Source: Azoarcus sp. (GTDB lineage: Bacteria; Pseudomonadota; Gammaproteobacteria; Burkholderiales; Rhodocyclaceae). Taken from it: DNA of 64,000 nucleotides. The position numbers were made by a program, and so were the translations under genes. The notes below the pieces were generated by a model that saw only the letters and a program-made list of their open reading frames with translations, ran no database searches and was not told the DNA's origin. Each line of letters begins with the position of its first letter. The stretch's first letter is position 1. This document shows positions 38,024-46,806 of this stretch, piece after piece. Where the stretch lies: NCBI GenBank assembly GCA_030604735.1, contig JAUVVG010000020.1, forward strand, positions 1 through 64,000, given 5' to 3'.

Positions 38024-39766
38024 CTATCGCTGCGATGCCGGAGGCTCACTGGACTGCTCGGTCTCCGACGTGTGTAAGCCCTTCGCTTTGGCGAGTCCAC
38101 CGTCAGTCACTTTGGGTGTTGCGGAGTCGACCGAATCCACCGTGTCGACCGTCGTGAGATTGTCGCGGTCGTGCGCGACCGCGGTGTCGGCTTGCTGCGT
38201 TGCTTCGTCCGATGGTGCCTTGCTAGCCGAAGCCTCTGCGTCTGCGGCCTGTCGAGCAGATGAATCCGGCTTGGTGAGTTCATCGGGTACGACCCTTGTC
38301 GCCTCGGGCGAATGGCTTCGGCCGGATTTCGGATCGGGGTAGGCCGATACGAAATCCTTGGGCATCTGCGTTGGCGTATCCGGATGGGCCCGCCTGCGCT
38401 GTTTTTCCGCCAGTTCGTCCTGCACCTCGCGTTCCACCCGGCGAAGCGTCGGGTAGGCCAGGGCCTGATACAGCGGCACTGGCGACACGGATCGCGAGAA
38501 GCCGTGCGCGATCACCGCGGTGGCCATCAGCGGCAGCAGCATCTGGTGGTTCGCGGTCATCTCCATCACGATCACGAAAGAGGTGATCGGGGCCTGGCAC
38601 ATGCCGGCTAGAAAGGCGACCATCCCGAGGGTCAGGATCGCGGTAGCCTGTTCCGGTGGCAGGAAATAGGCGATGTTGGCGCCCATGCCCGCGCCGACCG
38701 CGAGCGAGGGGGCGAACACGCCGCCCGGAATGCGGCTCAGGAAGGCGAACCAGATCACCGCCATCTTGGCCAGCAGGAAATAGAACGGCAAATCGCTGCT
38801 TCCTTCGAGCGCGGCCTTGGTCTCGTCGTAGCCGGTCCCGTAGGTGAGTCCGCCGGTGACGAAACCGACCACCGCGGTCGCCAGTCCGCACCCGGCCGCG
38901 AACAGGATCGGTCGCTCGGATGACCATCGCCCGAGTCGGCCGGGCAGGCCACGCGAGGAGGCGATCAGCCCGCGCGCGAACAGGCCGCCGAGCAGACCGC
39001 CCGCGGTGCCGCAGAAGATCACCGGCCAGATGCCGCCGGGCCATTCGAGCGTGGCCGGCGTGCGTCCGAAATAGGTGTAGGTGCCGAGCACCCCGAGAGA
39101 CATCAGGCCGGCGAAGATCACCGAGGTCAGCGTGGTGCTGTTGGCCTGAAAGGCCCGATAGCGGCACATCTCCTCGATCGCGAACATGATGCCGCCCAGC
39201 GGCGTATTGAATGCGGCGGCCACCCCGGCACCGCTGCCGGCGATGATCAGGTCGCGGCTGGAGGCGATCCGGTTCTTTCTTCGGCTGGCCAACATGTGCA
39301 TGATCGACGCGCCGATCTGCACCGAAGGCCCTTCACGCCCGACTGAACCGCCGGAGAGCAGGGCGCCCAGCGTCAGGAAGACCTTGGCGATGGCGATCTT
39401 GAACGAAAGCAGTTTGCGCCGGATCCGTCTGTCGTCGGTCAGCGAGGCCGCGATCGCCTGCGGAATGCCGCTACCCTGGGTCGCGGGCACGTAACGCCGG
39501 GCGATCCAGGTCATTAGCGCGAATCCGGCCGGTGCGATCAGGAAGGTCAGCCAGGACGCCTGCGCCATCATCGAAGCATGTGCTTCTATCGCCAACTCGG
39601 CGCCGATCGCGAACAGGATCGCGATCAGCCCGGCCAGCAAGGCGGCACCGACCAGCAGGACGCGCCGGCGCCAGCGGTGAAGCGAAAGCCAGGGCAGGGC
39701 ATAGCGTCGTCCGCCCCGTCGAACTTGGCGGTAGGTTTCGGTCAGGGGCTTGCCGAACTTGAACAT
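38024..39766 (-). CDS. ClC-family chloride/proton antiporter
   Basis: This 580-residue protein has a full ClC core (about residues 30-440) with the selectivity motifs GSGIPQ, GREGP and the late tyrosine in PLYQALAYP. The gating glutamate (in GREGP) and the internal proton glutamate (in AIEEM) are both present, which by analogy with E. coli ClcA indicates Cl-/H+ exchange rather than a channel. There is no CBS domain; instead the last ~110 residues are a low-complexity, charged and Ser/Thr-rich tail. It diverges from the MarR gene. Confidence 0.9.
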   Translation of the reverse strand: MFKFGKPLTETYRQVRRGGRRYALPWLSLHRWRRRVLLVGAALLAGLIAILFAIGAELAIEAHASMMAQASWLTFLIAPAGFALMTWIARRYVPATQGSGIPQAIAASLTDDRRIRRKLLSFKIAIAKVFLTLGALLSGGSVGREGPSVQIGASIMHMLASRRKNRIASSRDLIIAGSGAGVAAAFNTPLGGIMFAIEEMCRYRAFQANSTTLTSVIFAGLMSLGVLGTYTYFGRTPATLEWPGGIWPVIFCGTAGGLLGGLFARGLIASSRGLPGRLGRWSSERPILFAAGCGLATAVVGFVTGGLTYGTGYDETKAALEGSSDLPFYFLLAKMAVIWFAFLSRIPGGVFAPSLAVGAGMGANIAYFLPPEQATAILTLGMVAFLAGMCQAPITSFVIVMEMTANHQMLLPLMATAVIAHGFSRSVSPVPLYQALAYPTLRRVEREVQDELAEKQRRRAHPDTPTQMPKDFVSAYPDPKSGRSHSPEATRVVPDELTKPDSSARQAADAEASASKAPSDEATQQADTAVAHDRDNLTTVDTVDSVDSATPKVTDGGLAKAKGLHTSETEQSSEPPASQR

Positions 39767-39887
39767 CCGGTGGGTGAGGCTCGGGTTTTCGAGGTTGTAG
39801 GGGTGGGTCGATCGCTTTCGAGCCCGGGCGTTTTCGCATCCGCCGGTCTTCGCTTCGCCAGTGTGACGCGATTGCTACGCCTTCAAG

Positions 39888-39914
39888 CGATATTTCGATA
39901 CGATACGCCCGATA
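39888..39914. promoter_or_regulatory. Four CGATA repeats upstream of the MarR gene
   Basis: CGATA occurs at 39888, 39896, 39901 and 39910 in the 197-base spacer between the divergent ClC and MarR genes. Clustered repeats in this position could be the operator of the MarR protein; the spacing is irregular, so this is a suggestion only. Confidence 0.3.
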
Positions 39915-39963
39915 CAAGCCCCTGTTAACGATCCCGCCGCAATTTTTTTTGGAGCAATATTTC

Positions 39964-40479
39964 ATGCCACGCAAGAGTGCCCAGCCCCAGGCCGAATCCA
40001 GTGACGCGATGAAGAGCGCAACGCCGTTGTCGGTTCTGCAGCGCTTCCGGGTGTTGATTCGAACCGCCCAACGGCATTCGCAATGGATAGAGCGTCAAAG
40101 CGGCATTACCGGCGCCCAGTTGTGGGCACTGCAGGAACTTCTCGAAAAGCCCGGGCTGCGGGTGGGCGAACTGGCCAAGCTGATGGCCTTGCATCAGTCG
40201 ACCGCGTCCAACATGATCGACAAGCTCGAATCAGCCAGTCTGGTGCGCAAGGAGCGCACCACCGTGGATCAGCGCGTGGTCCGGCTTTACCTGACCGATG
40301 CCGGGACCGAACTGCTGGACCAGGCGCCGTCGCCGGCCCGAGGTGTCTTGCCGGAAGCGTTGCGCATGATGCCGGTGGACGATTTGCACAGACTCCAGGC
40401 TGATCTTGACTCGCTGTTGCAACAGATTCGCCATCTCGACGAAGGTTTCGGCATGCAGCCGCTGCCGTTTTCGGAATAA
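39964..40479 (+). CDS. MarR-family transcriptional regulator
   Basis: This 171-residue winged-helix regulator has the MarR layout: dimerisation helix, ITGAQLWALQELLEKPGLRVGELAKLMALHQSTASNMIDKLE split into the helix-turn-helix (about 60-95), then the wing RKERTTVDQRVVRLYLTDAG. The ATG at 39964 has GGAG 9 bases upstream; a TTG at 39949 is less likely. It is divergent to the ClC gene, a plausible target. Ligand unknown. Confidence 0.85.
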   Translation: MPRKSAQPQAESSDAMKSATPLSVLQRFRVLIRTAQRHSQWIERQSGITGAQLWALQELLEKPGLRVGELAKLMALHQSTASNMIDKLESASLVRKERTTVDQRVVRLYLTDAGTELLDQAPSPARGVLPEALRMMPVDDLHRLQADLDSLLQQIRHLDEGFGMQPLPFSE

Positions 40480-40596
40480 GTCCTGCCGCGGCTTGGTCAC
40501 CAGCGAGCACTTCGACGGGATCGTCTACTTGCCGGATGGGTCCATTTCTGCGAGTTGGGCCTGATCGAGCCGGTCTGAGACCAGCTCGTCTTGTCG

Positions 40597-41775
40597 TCAG
40601 TGTTTGCGACTGAGCCGGGTCATGGCCTGCTCCAGACCGGAAAGCGTAGTGGGATACATCCGTTCGCCGACGATCTGGTGGATGATTTCGATCGATTTCC
40701 GGTAAGGCCACAGCCGCTCCGGCTCCGGGTTTAGCCACACCGCGGAGGGCCACGCGTCGAGCAGACGACGTAGCCAGGCGGCACCCGGTTCGGGGTTGAG
40801 ATGCTCGATCGACCCGTGTGGATGGAGTATCTCGTAGGGACTCATTGTCGCGTCGCCGATGATGATCAGCTTGTAATCCGGTCCGTATTTGTGCAGCAAA
40901 TCGGTGACCGCGATTCGCTCGGCATGGCGTCGATGGCTATCGCGCCAGACCGTTTCATAGACGCAGTTGTGAAAATAGTAATGCTCGAGGTGTTTGAATT
41001 CATTGCGGCAGGCCGAGAAGAGCTGCTCGCAGATCCGGATGTGGTCGTCCATAGAGCCGCCAACATCGAGGAATAGCAGCACCTTGACTGCGTTGTGCCG
41101 TTCGGGCCGCATCATCAGGTCCAGCCAGCCGGCGTTGCGCGCGGTGGCGGCTATGGTGCCGTCCAGGTCGAGTTCCTCGGCGGCACCCTCGCGCGCGAAT
41201 CGTCTCAGCCGCCTGAGCGCGACCTTGATGTTGCGGGTGCCGAGCTCGACCGAATCGTCGAGATTGCGATACTCGCGTTGTTCCCACACCTTGACTGCAG
41301 TGCGGTTGCCGGCCGACTCGCCCCCGACCCGAATGCCTTCGGGGTGGTAGCCGCTGTTGCCGAAAGGCGAGCTGCCGCCAGTGCCGACCCACTTGGAGCC
41401 CCCCTGGTGCCGACCCTTCTGCTCTTGCAGACGCTTCTTGAACTCGTCCATCAGCTTGTCCCAGCCGAGCTTCTCGAGACGCGCTCGCTCCTCGGGGCTG
41501 AGATGACGTCGGGCCATTGCACGCAACCAGTCTTCGGGTAGATCCACTTCGAGCCCGGGCAACTCGGTGACATGGCCGAAGTACTCGCCGAAGGCCAGGT
41601 CGAATCGGTCATACAGCGATTCGTCCTTGATCAGGCACAGCCGCGAATAATGGTAGAACTCGTCGATAGACGGGGTGCAGACATGGTCGCGCAGGCCCTC
41701 GAGCAAGGTCAGGAACTCGCGGGTGGACACCGGCAGGCGGCGCGATTTCAGATGGAGGAAGAAGTCGATCAGCAT
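40597..41775 (-). CDS. CoxE-like VWA-domain protein
   Basis: This 392-residue protein has a C-terminal VWA domain (PF05762/CoxE type). The metal-site motif reads DVGGSM at residues 237-242, with glycine in place of the first serine of DxSxS, and later LIIIGDATMSPYE. The N-terminal part is helical and charged. It lies 99 bases downstream of a MoxR-type ATPase; such pairs (CoxD/CoxE, NorQ/NorD, CbbQ/CbbO) are known to insert metals or activate enzymes. The client is unknown. Confidence 0.82.
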   Translation of the reverse strand: MLIDFFLHLKSRRLPVSTREFLTLLEGLRDHVCTPSIDEFYHYSRLCLIKDESLYDRFDLAFGEYFGHVTELPGLEVDLPEDWLRAMARRHLSPEERARLEKLGWDKLMDEFKKRLQEQKGRHQGGSKWVGTGGSSPFGNSGYHPEGIRVGGESAGNRTAVKVWEQREYRNLDDSVELGTRNIKVALRRLRRFAREGAAEELDLDGTIAATARNAGWLDLMMRPERHNAVKVLLFLDVGGSMDDHIRICEQLFSACRNEFKHLEHYYFHNCVYETVWRDSHRRHAERIAVTDLLHKYGPDYKLIIIGDATMSPYEILHPHGSIEHLNPEPGAAWLRRLLDAWPSAVWLNPEPERLWPYRKSIEIIHQIVGERMYPTTLSGLEQAMTRLSRKH

Positions 41776-41874
41776 CGTCGCCCCGTCGTGGCGATCGCAG
41801 CAGTCGCGGTCGTCGTAGCCGTCACAATCATTTCGGTCTTCGCAGCGGTTGCAATCATTTCATGCGCTCCGCGC

Positions 41875-42720
41875 TCAGCGGTGCTGGCGTGCCATCGCAA
41901 GCAGACGCTCGTAGAGGTGGAGATCCTGCTCGTTCTTGAGCAGCGCACCGGCCAGCGGTGGCATCACGGGCTTGCCGTCCTTGCTGCGCAAGGCGTCTTC
42001 CGGAATGTCCTCGGCCATCAACAGCTTGAGCCAGTCGATCAGTTCCGAGGTCGAGGGTTTCTTCTTCAAGCCGGGGATGTCGCGCAGGCCGAAGAAGACT
42101 TCCAGGGCTTCACGCAGCAAGGTCTCGCGGATATCCGGGAAATGCACATCGACGATGCGCTGCATGGTATCCCGGTCGGGAAAGCGGATGTAGTGGAAGA
42201 AGCAGCGTCGAAGAAAAGCGTCCGGCAGTTCCTTCTCGTTGTTCGACGTAATGAACACGATGGGGCGGTGACGGGCGACGATGGTTTGCCGGGTTTCATA
42301 GACATGAAACTCCATCCGGTCGAGCTCGCGCAGCAAATCGTTCGGAAACTCGATGTCGGCCTTGTCGACCTCGTCGATCAGGACCACGGTCGGCTGCTCA
42401 GCGGTGAAGGCCTGCCACAGCACACCCTGGACGATATAGTTGCCGATGTTGCGTACCCGGTCGTCGCCAAGTTGCGAGTCGCGCAGGCGGGAAACCGCGT
42501 CATACTCGTAGAGACCCTGCTGGGCTTTGGTGGTCGATTTGACGTGCCATTGCAGCAAGGGCAGACCAAGCGCGCTGGCGACCTGCTCGGCAAGCATGGT
42601 CTTGCCGGTACCGGGTTCCCCCTTGATCAGGAGCGGACGTTGCAGACGGATGGAAGCGTTGACCGCGAGCATCAAATCCGGCGTGGCGACGTAATCGTTG
42701 GAGCCCTCGAAACGCATCAT
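41875..42720 (-). CDS. MoxR-family AAA+ ATPase
   Basis: This 281-residue ATPase has Walker A GEPGTGKTM (about residue 34), Walker B VVLIDEVDKAD (about 112), sensor 1 FITSNNEKELPDAFLRRC and an arginine-rich end of the core. MoxR proteins remodel or activate partner enzymes with a VWA protein, here the CoxE-like gene downstream. Start could be either of two adjacent ATGs (42720, 42717). It diverges from the cytochrome c genes. Confidence 0.88.
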   Translation of the reverse strand: MMRFEGSNDYVATPDLMLAVNASIRLQRPLLIKGEPGTGKTMLAEQVASALGLPLLQWHVKSTTKAQQGLYEYDAVSRLRDSQLGDDRVRNIGNYIVQGVLWQAFTAEQPTVVLIDEVDKADIEFPNDLLRELDRMEFHVYETRQTIVARHRPIVFITSNNEKELPDAFLRRCFFHYIRFPDRDTMQRIVDVHFPDIRETLLREALEVFFGLRDIPGLKKKPSTSELIDWLKLLMAEDIPEDALRSKDGKPVMPPLAGALLKNEQDLHLYERLLAMARQHR

Positions 42721-42904
42721 GAACAGGTCCTGTAATTGGAGGCTTGATTATAGAGGGCTTTCCCGGGCCGTCGTTCAGGGAAGTCGAGTGCTCATCGAGC
42801 GGGCTAAGCTCTTGGGTGGCGTGCCCAAGAGAGCATGAACGTCGGCTTGCACAAGCATTCGAGCGCAACGCCAGGCGCTCAACTGCGGTTTCTGGGATTA
42901 TTGT

Positions 42905-42934
42905 TTGCAATCAGTCAACAAGCCGACGTAGAAT
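42905..42934 (+). promoter_or_regulatory. Candidate promoter of the cytochrome c pair
   Basis: TTGCAA (-35, 4/6) and TAGAAT (-10, 5/6) are 18 bases apart, giving a start near 42941, about 42 bases before the first cytochrome ATG. Pattern match only. Confidence 0.4.
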
Positions 42935-42982
42935 TTTTTGGTCGTTTCACAACTTAAACAGAATTCCAACAGAGGAGACCTT

Positions 42983-43312
42983 ATGGAGGGACGACATTTA
43001 CTGCTCGCCGCGGGCATGGCCCTGGCGTCGGCAGGCGCAGTTGCGGTCGAGGGTGACCCTGAACGCGCACGTGGGCATCTGTCCATGTGCATTGGTTGCC
43101 ATGGCATTCCAGGCTATAGAACTGCCTTCCCCGAGGTCTATCCGGTGCCCTTGCTCGGGGGACAGCATGCGGCCTACATCGTAAAATCCCTGCAGGCCTA
43201 CCGGGACGGTACCCGTAACCACCCAAGCATGCGGGCCATCGCCGAGAGTCTGACCGACCAGCAGATGGCCGATCTGGCGGTCTATTATGCAAATCAGCAG
43301 GGAGGGCAGTGA
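42983..43312 (+). CDS. Periplasmic cytochrome c (c553/c4-like), first of pair
   Basis: This 109-residue monohaem cytochrome has a signal peptide (cleavage near residue 22) and one CXXCH site, CIGCH (residues 36-40 approximately). A methionine in HPSMRAIAESL is the likely sixth ligand, and the C-terminal helix DLAVYYANQQ is typical. It should carry electrons in the periplasm. The ATG at 42983 follows AGAGGAG; the frame opens at 42938. The second cytochrome starts 2 bases after its stop. Confidence 0.87.
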   Translation: MEGRHLLLAAGMALASAGAVAVEGDPERARGHLSMCIGCHGIPGYRTAFPEVYPVPLLGGQHAAYIVKSLQAYRDGTRNHPSMRAIAESLTDQQMADLAVYYANQQGGQ

Positions 43313-43314
43313 CG

Positions 43315-43641
43315 ATGCAGAAATCGTTCGCATATCTGCTGATCGGCGCGTCGCTGGTGTTGTTCTCCAGCCAGGCCATGGCGGGCAACCCGGATCGTGG
43401 CCGGGAAAAGTCCGCCGTATGTGCTGCCTGTCATGGCGAGACCGGGACCAGCCCAGTGCCTGACTTTCCGAACATCGGGGGTCAGCACGAGCAGTATCTT
43501 TACCGGGCCTTGCTGGATTACAAACTGGGTAACCGCCAGGACCCGATCATGGTCGGACAGGTGGCGGAGCTATCACGGCAGGACATGCGTGACCTGGCTG
43601 CCTTCTTTGCCAGACAGCAAGGGCTTTATCTGAAGCGCTGA
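43315..43641 (+). CDS. Periplasmic cytochrome c (c553/c4-like), second of pair
   Basis: This 108-residue cytochrome has a signal peptide ending SSQAMA (about residue 23), one CAACH haem site and a likely methionine ligand in DPIMVGQ. I choose the ATG at 43315, which is 8 bases from GGAGGG; the in-frame GTG at 43309 would be only 2 bases from it. Together with the preceding gene it looks like the two halves of a dihaem cytochrome c4 encoded separately. A strong terminator follows. Confidence 0.87.
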   Translation: MQKSFAYLLIGASLVLFSSQAMAGNPDRGREKSAVCAACHGETGTSPVPDFPNIGGQHEQYLYRALLDYKLGNRQDPIMVGQVAELSRQDMRDLAAFFARQQGLYLKR

Positions 43642-43670
43642 TCACGTCTTCCGATCGAGTCTCGTTCGCA

Positions 43671-43706
43671 CGCCCGTGCCTTTCTCGCGAAAGGCGCGGG
43701 CGTTTT
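43671..43706 (+). terminator. Rho-independent terminator after cytochrome pair
   Basis: CGCCCGTGCCTTTC and GAAAGGCGCGGGCG form a 14-pair stem (one G-T pair) with a TCGC loop, followed directly by TTTT. It is 29 bases past the second cytochrome stop. This is the clearest terminator in the window. Confidence 0.85.
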
Positions 43707-43752
43707 CGCGTTGGAACGAGGCGTGTCCGTGGCCGATTCCTTTGAGCGCGAT

Positions 43753-45627
43753 TCAGTCGGCTCGCAGGATAGGGGCCGGGCAGTCCAGGGCCTGGCAGAC
43801 CGCTCTGAGCAGTTCCGCCTCAGTCGGGGTGATCCGGCCATCGTGGCTGACCGCGGTCGCGGCAGACTCGATCAGCCGCTTGCGGAAAGCCGGCCGAGTG
43901 GCGGCGAGGTGGTCGAGAATGCGGTCCAGCTCCTTCAAGGAGGGCCTTGACTCTGGACTCGGGTCGGGCCAGGGGCCGTCTACCGGCGCATGCGCGATCG
44001 CAGCCCGGTATGCGGTTATCATCTGCTCGGGCGTGCTGGCGCCGACCCGGGCGAGGGCGCCGATCAGGGTCGCGACATCGGATTTCAGGGTTTTCAGCGA
44101 TACGTTCGACGCGAAACTCGAGCGGGGAGGCAGCAGATTGGCACGGAGTAGCCGACGCAGCACGAACTCGAACACCGAGGTCTTTCCGTCCGCGGCAATC
44201 AATTGGTCCGCCAGATCGGCGATTTGATGACGGGCTTCGGAGGTCAGCGGAGTCAGCGTCGGCAGTGCGAGATCCAGCAGCGGCAGGCGCATACGCGGAC
44301 CTTGTGGTCGCAGCCACGCGGCGATCCGGTCGGTTTCCGCTTTTGCCTCCTCGCCGAAATGACTTTCGATCAGGGCACGTTGTTGTTGTGCGGTACCGGC
44401 ATCCGGTGACAGCAGCAGCGCGAAGATGACCGCGCGGGCGCCCGTTGTCTGGTGAGCGGCCTCATTGATCTCGTCCGGCAATCCGACCAGCAGCGCATGG
44501 GTGCGCGCGATGTGCTCCGGCTGCAATTGACCGATCGATTCCGTGAAGGCGGTGGGCGAAAAGGCCTGTGTCGCCCCGGATCCGGTCAGGCTAACGGCGA
44601 CCTCCGACGAGGGATTGACCTCCACCATGGCTGCATCGGCGCGGCGGGGTTGGGTTTCCGGCTTGAAGCTGCGGTCGAGTCGGCGGATGCGTTCCTGGAC
44701 CGGGGGATGGGTTGCGAGCAGGCGTGAGAAATGCGCGCTGCTGCCGAAGAACATGTGGCTCGCTTCTTCTGCTCGCGGGTGTTGAATGTCCGAGCCGATG
44801 CCGGCGATCTTCTTGAGCGCACCGGCGATTCCGTCGGGATTGCGGGTGAATTGCACCGCGGCCGCATCGGCCAGGTATTCGCGCTGGCGTGACACGCCGG
44901 CCTTGATCAGGTTGCCGAACAGCACGCCGATATAGCCGACCAGCACCAGCGCCAGTCCGCCGATGAGGATGGGTGCCGCGTTCTTGTTCGACCCCCGCCC
45001 GCTGCGCATCAACACGCGCCCGGCCAGGGTCAGCAGCAAGATCCCGTGCAGGACGCCGATCAGGCGCAGGTTCAGCCGCATGTCGCCGTTGAGGATATGG
45101 CTGAACTCGTGTGCGATCACGCCCTGCAACTCGTCACGGCTCAGTTTCTCCAGCGTGCCGCGGGTCACCGCCACCACGCCTTCACTGATCTTCGAACCGG
45201 CGGCGAAGGCGTTGATACCGTGTTCGGCGTCGAGTACATACACCGGTGGGGCAGGGATGCCCGATGCGATCGCCATTTCGTCCACCACGTTGACCAGACG
45301 TCGTTCCAGCGGATCGCCGGTAGCGCGCGAGATCTGCCGTCCGCCCAGTTCCTCGGCAATCGCCTGGCCGCCGTTGCGCGACAGGGCGATGACCTTGAAA
45401 GCCGAACCGAGCAGGATCAACCCGCCGACTCCGAGCGCGGTCAGCAGGAAGAGATCCGGGTCCCACAACTTGGCTGGCGCGCCGGTCTCGGCGGCGGCGC
45501 CGAAACCCATCGCGACCGCGACCGCCAGATAGACCGCGGCGACGATGCCGATGACGGCGAGCATGAACCAGACGACCAGGATGCGGCTGCTGCGCCTTGC
45601 GTCGTCCTGCGCCTTGAAAAAGTCCAT
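43753..45627 (-). CDS. M48-family (HtpX-like) membrane metallopeptidase
   Basis: This 624-residue protein has two N-terminal transmembrane helices (about 15-40 and 58-80), the zinc motif HEFSH at residues 173-177 with a later glutamate (REYLADAAAV), and two more helices near 190-240. A ~300-residue cytoplasmic C-terminal extension of unknown fold follows. It is 16 bases downstream of a lemA gene, a very common pairing, and probably acts in membrane protein quality control. Confidence 0.85.
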   Translation of the reverse strand: MDFFKAQDDARRSSRILVVWFMLAVIGIVAAVYLAVAVAMGFGAAAETGAPAKLWDPDLFLLTALGVGGLILLGSAFKVIALSRNGGQAIAEELGGRQISRATGDPLERRLVNVVDEMAIASGIPAPPVYVLDAEHGINAFAAGSKISEGVVAVTRGTLEKLSRDELQGVIAHEFSHILNGDMRLNLRLIGVLHGILLLTLAGRVLMRSGRGSNKNAAPILIGGLALVLVGYIGVLFGNLIKAGVSRQREYLADAAAVQFTRNPDGIAGALKKIAGIGSDIQHPRAEEASHMFFGSSAHFSRLLATHPPVQERIRRLDRSFKPETQPRRADAAMVEVNPSSEVAVSLTGSGATQAFSPTAFTESIGQLQPEHIARTHALLVGLPDEINEAAHQTTGARAVIFALLLSPDAGTAQQQRALIESHFGEEAKAETDRIAAWLRPQGPRMRLPLLDLALPTLTPLTSEARHQIADLADQLIAADGKTSVFEFVLRRLLRANLLPPRSSFASNVSLKTLKSDVATLIGALARVGASTPEQMITAYRAAIAHAPVDGPWPDPSPESRPSLKELDRILDHLAATRPAFRKRLIESAATAVSHDGRITPTEAELLRAVCQALDCPAPILRAD

Positions 45628-45643
45628 TGCGGCCGCAGCGCGC

Positions 45644-46234
45644 TCAGGAGGTGAAGCTCACCTTGACCGGCGCGCGCGCCGCGGTGTCCTCCATCTCCCA
45701 CTGCTCGGCATGCTTGAAGCCGAAGTTGTTGGCGATGATCGCGTCCGGGAACGATTCGCGCTTGATGTTGTACGCGGTGACGGCATCGTTGTAGGCCTGA
45801 CGCGAGAAGGCGATGCGATTTTCGGTGCTGGCCAGTTCTTCCTGCAGCAAGGCCATGTTCTGGTTGGCCTTGAGGTCGGGATAGGCTTCGGCGAGCGCGA
45901 AGAAACGGGTCAGCATGCCACCCAGCGCCGCCTCGGCGCCCATCAGGTCCCGCATCGCAGCCGGGTCGGCCGGGTCGCCTTCGACCCGGCGGGAAGCGGC
46001 TTGTGCGGCATTGCGCGCCTGGATGACCGCTTCGAGCGTCTCCCGCTCGTGCTGCATGTAGCCCTTGGCGGTTTCGACCAGATTCGGAATCAGGTCGTAA
46101 CGCCGCTGTAATTGCACGTCGATCTGGGAGAAGGCATTCTTGACCCGGTTGCGCAGGGCGACCAGGCCGTTGTAGATCATGATGATCCACGCGATGACGG
46201 CGACAATGGCGCCGATGACGATCCAGGTTGTCAT
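45644..46234 (-). CDS. LemA-family protein
   Basis: This 196-residue protein has one N-terminal transmembrane helix and the LemA coiled-coil domain: YNGLVALRNRVKNAFSQIDVQLQRRYDLIPNLVET, shown here as the RRYDLIPNLVET motif near residue 45, and IAFSRQAYNDAV near residue 142. The family's role is unknown; pairing with M48 peptidases is frequent. The ATG at 46234 gives the expected start; the frame opens 36 bases upstream. Confidence 0.87.
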   Translation of the reverse strand: MTTWIVIGAIVAVIAWIIMIYNGLVALRNRVKNAFSQIDVQLQRRYDLIPNLVETAKGYMQHERETLEAVIQARNAAQAASRRVEGDPADPAAMRDLMGAEAALGGMLTRFFALAEAYPDLKANQNMALLQEELASTENRIAFSRQAYNDAVTAYNIKRESFPDAIIANNFGFKHAEQWEMEDTAARAPVKVSFTS

Positions 46235-46371
46235 GATGGGTGCTCCGGCTGTGCGGGGAAGATGTCGCATCCTAACCCGGGAGCATGGCCGTTGGGTAGC
46301 GGCGATGATACGGCCCCTGGTTCAAGGGAAGGCGATGGCGCGCAGCCTTGTAGGCTTGCGCTCCAACGGCC

Positions 46372-46803
46372 TCAGTTGGCCGAGGCCTTGCGCATCACGC
46401 AGTCAACGTAGGCGATGCCATCCGGCTGGCTGCGGTTGCGCTGGGCATTGAAGAGGGTCTCGCCCAGGCAGTCGAGCACATCATGCAGCGCGTCATGGCG
46501 ATTGCCGCGGCGCAGCTGACAGCGGGCGAAGGCTGCGCGCAGGCCGGGCGGCTGGTCGATCGACAACTGTTCCTCTATCGCCAGATGCAGCGACAGATGC
46601 AGAAAGGGATTGATCTGCCCATCCTCGGGACTGAATTCCTTGTGGAGGGCGTCCGGATCTTCCAGCAAGGCATGGTACTCGGGATGAAGTACGATCAAAT
46701 CCGCAGCAAGCTTCTCGAGCGGAGTCAGGGGTTCATCGGCAAGGTACTTGCGCCATGCCAAAACGAAGAAGTTGCGTGCCTGGTCGCGTGATGGATCGAA
46801 CAT
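46372..46803 (-). CDS. DUF1841 family protein
   Basis: This 143-residue protein matches DUF1841: FDPSRDQARNFFVLAWRKY start, LIVLHPEYHALLED and NPFLHLSLHLAIEEQLSIDQP. It is soluble and histidine-containing with unknown function. It starts 3 bases after nth and ends the rnf-nth transcription unit. Confidence 0.82.
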   Translation of the reverse strand: MFDPSRDQARNFFVLAWRKYLADEPLTPLEKLAADLIVLHPEYHALLEDPDALHKEFSPEDGQINPFLHLSLHLAIEEQLSIDQPPGLRAAFARCQLRRGNRHDALHDVLDCLGETLFNAQRNRSQPDGIAYVDCVMRKASAN

Positions 46804-46806
46804 GGT

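Noticed and set aside
41790-41870. Short direct repeat CAATCATTTC (twice) between the VWA and MoxR genes
   Set aside because: Only two copies in a 99-base spacer with no palindrome; too little to call a regulatory or mobile element.
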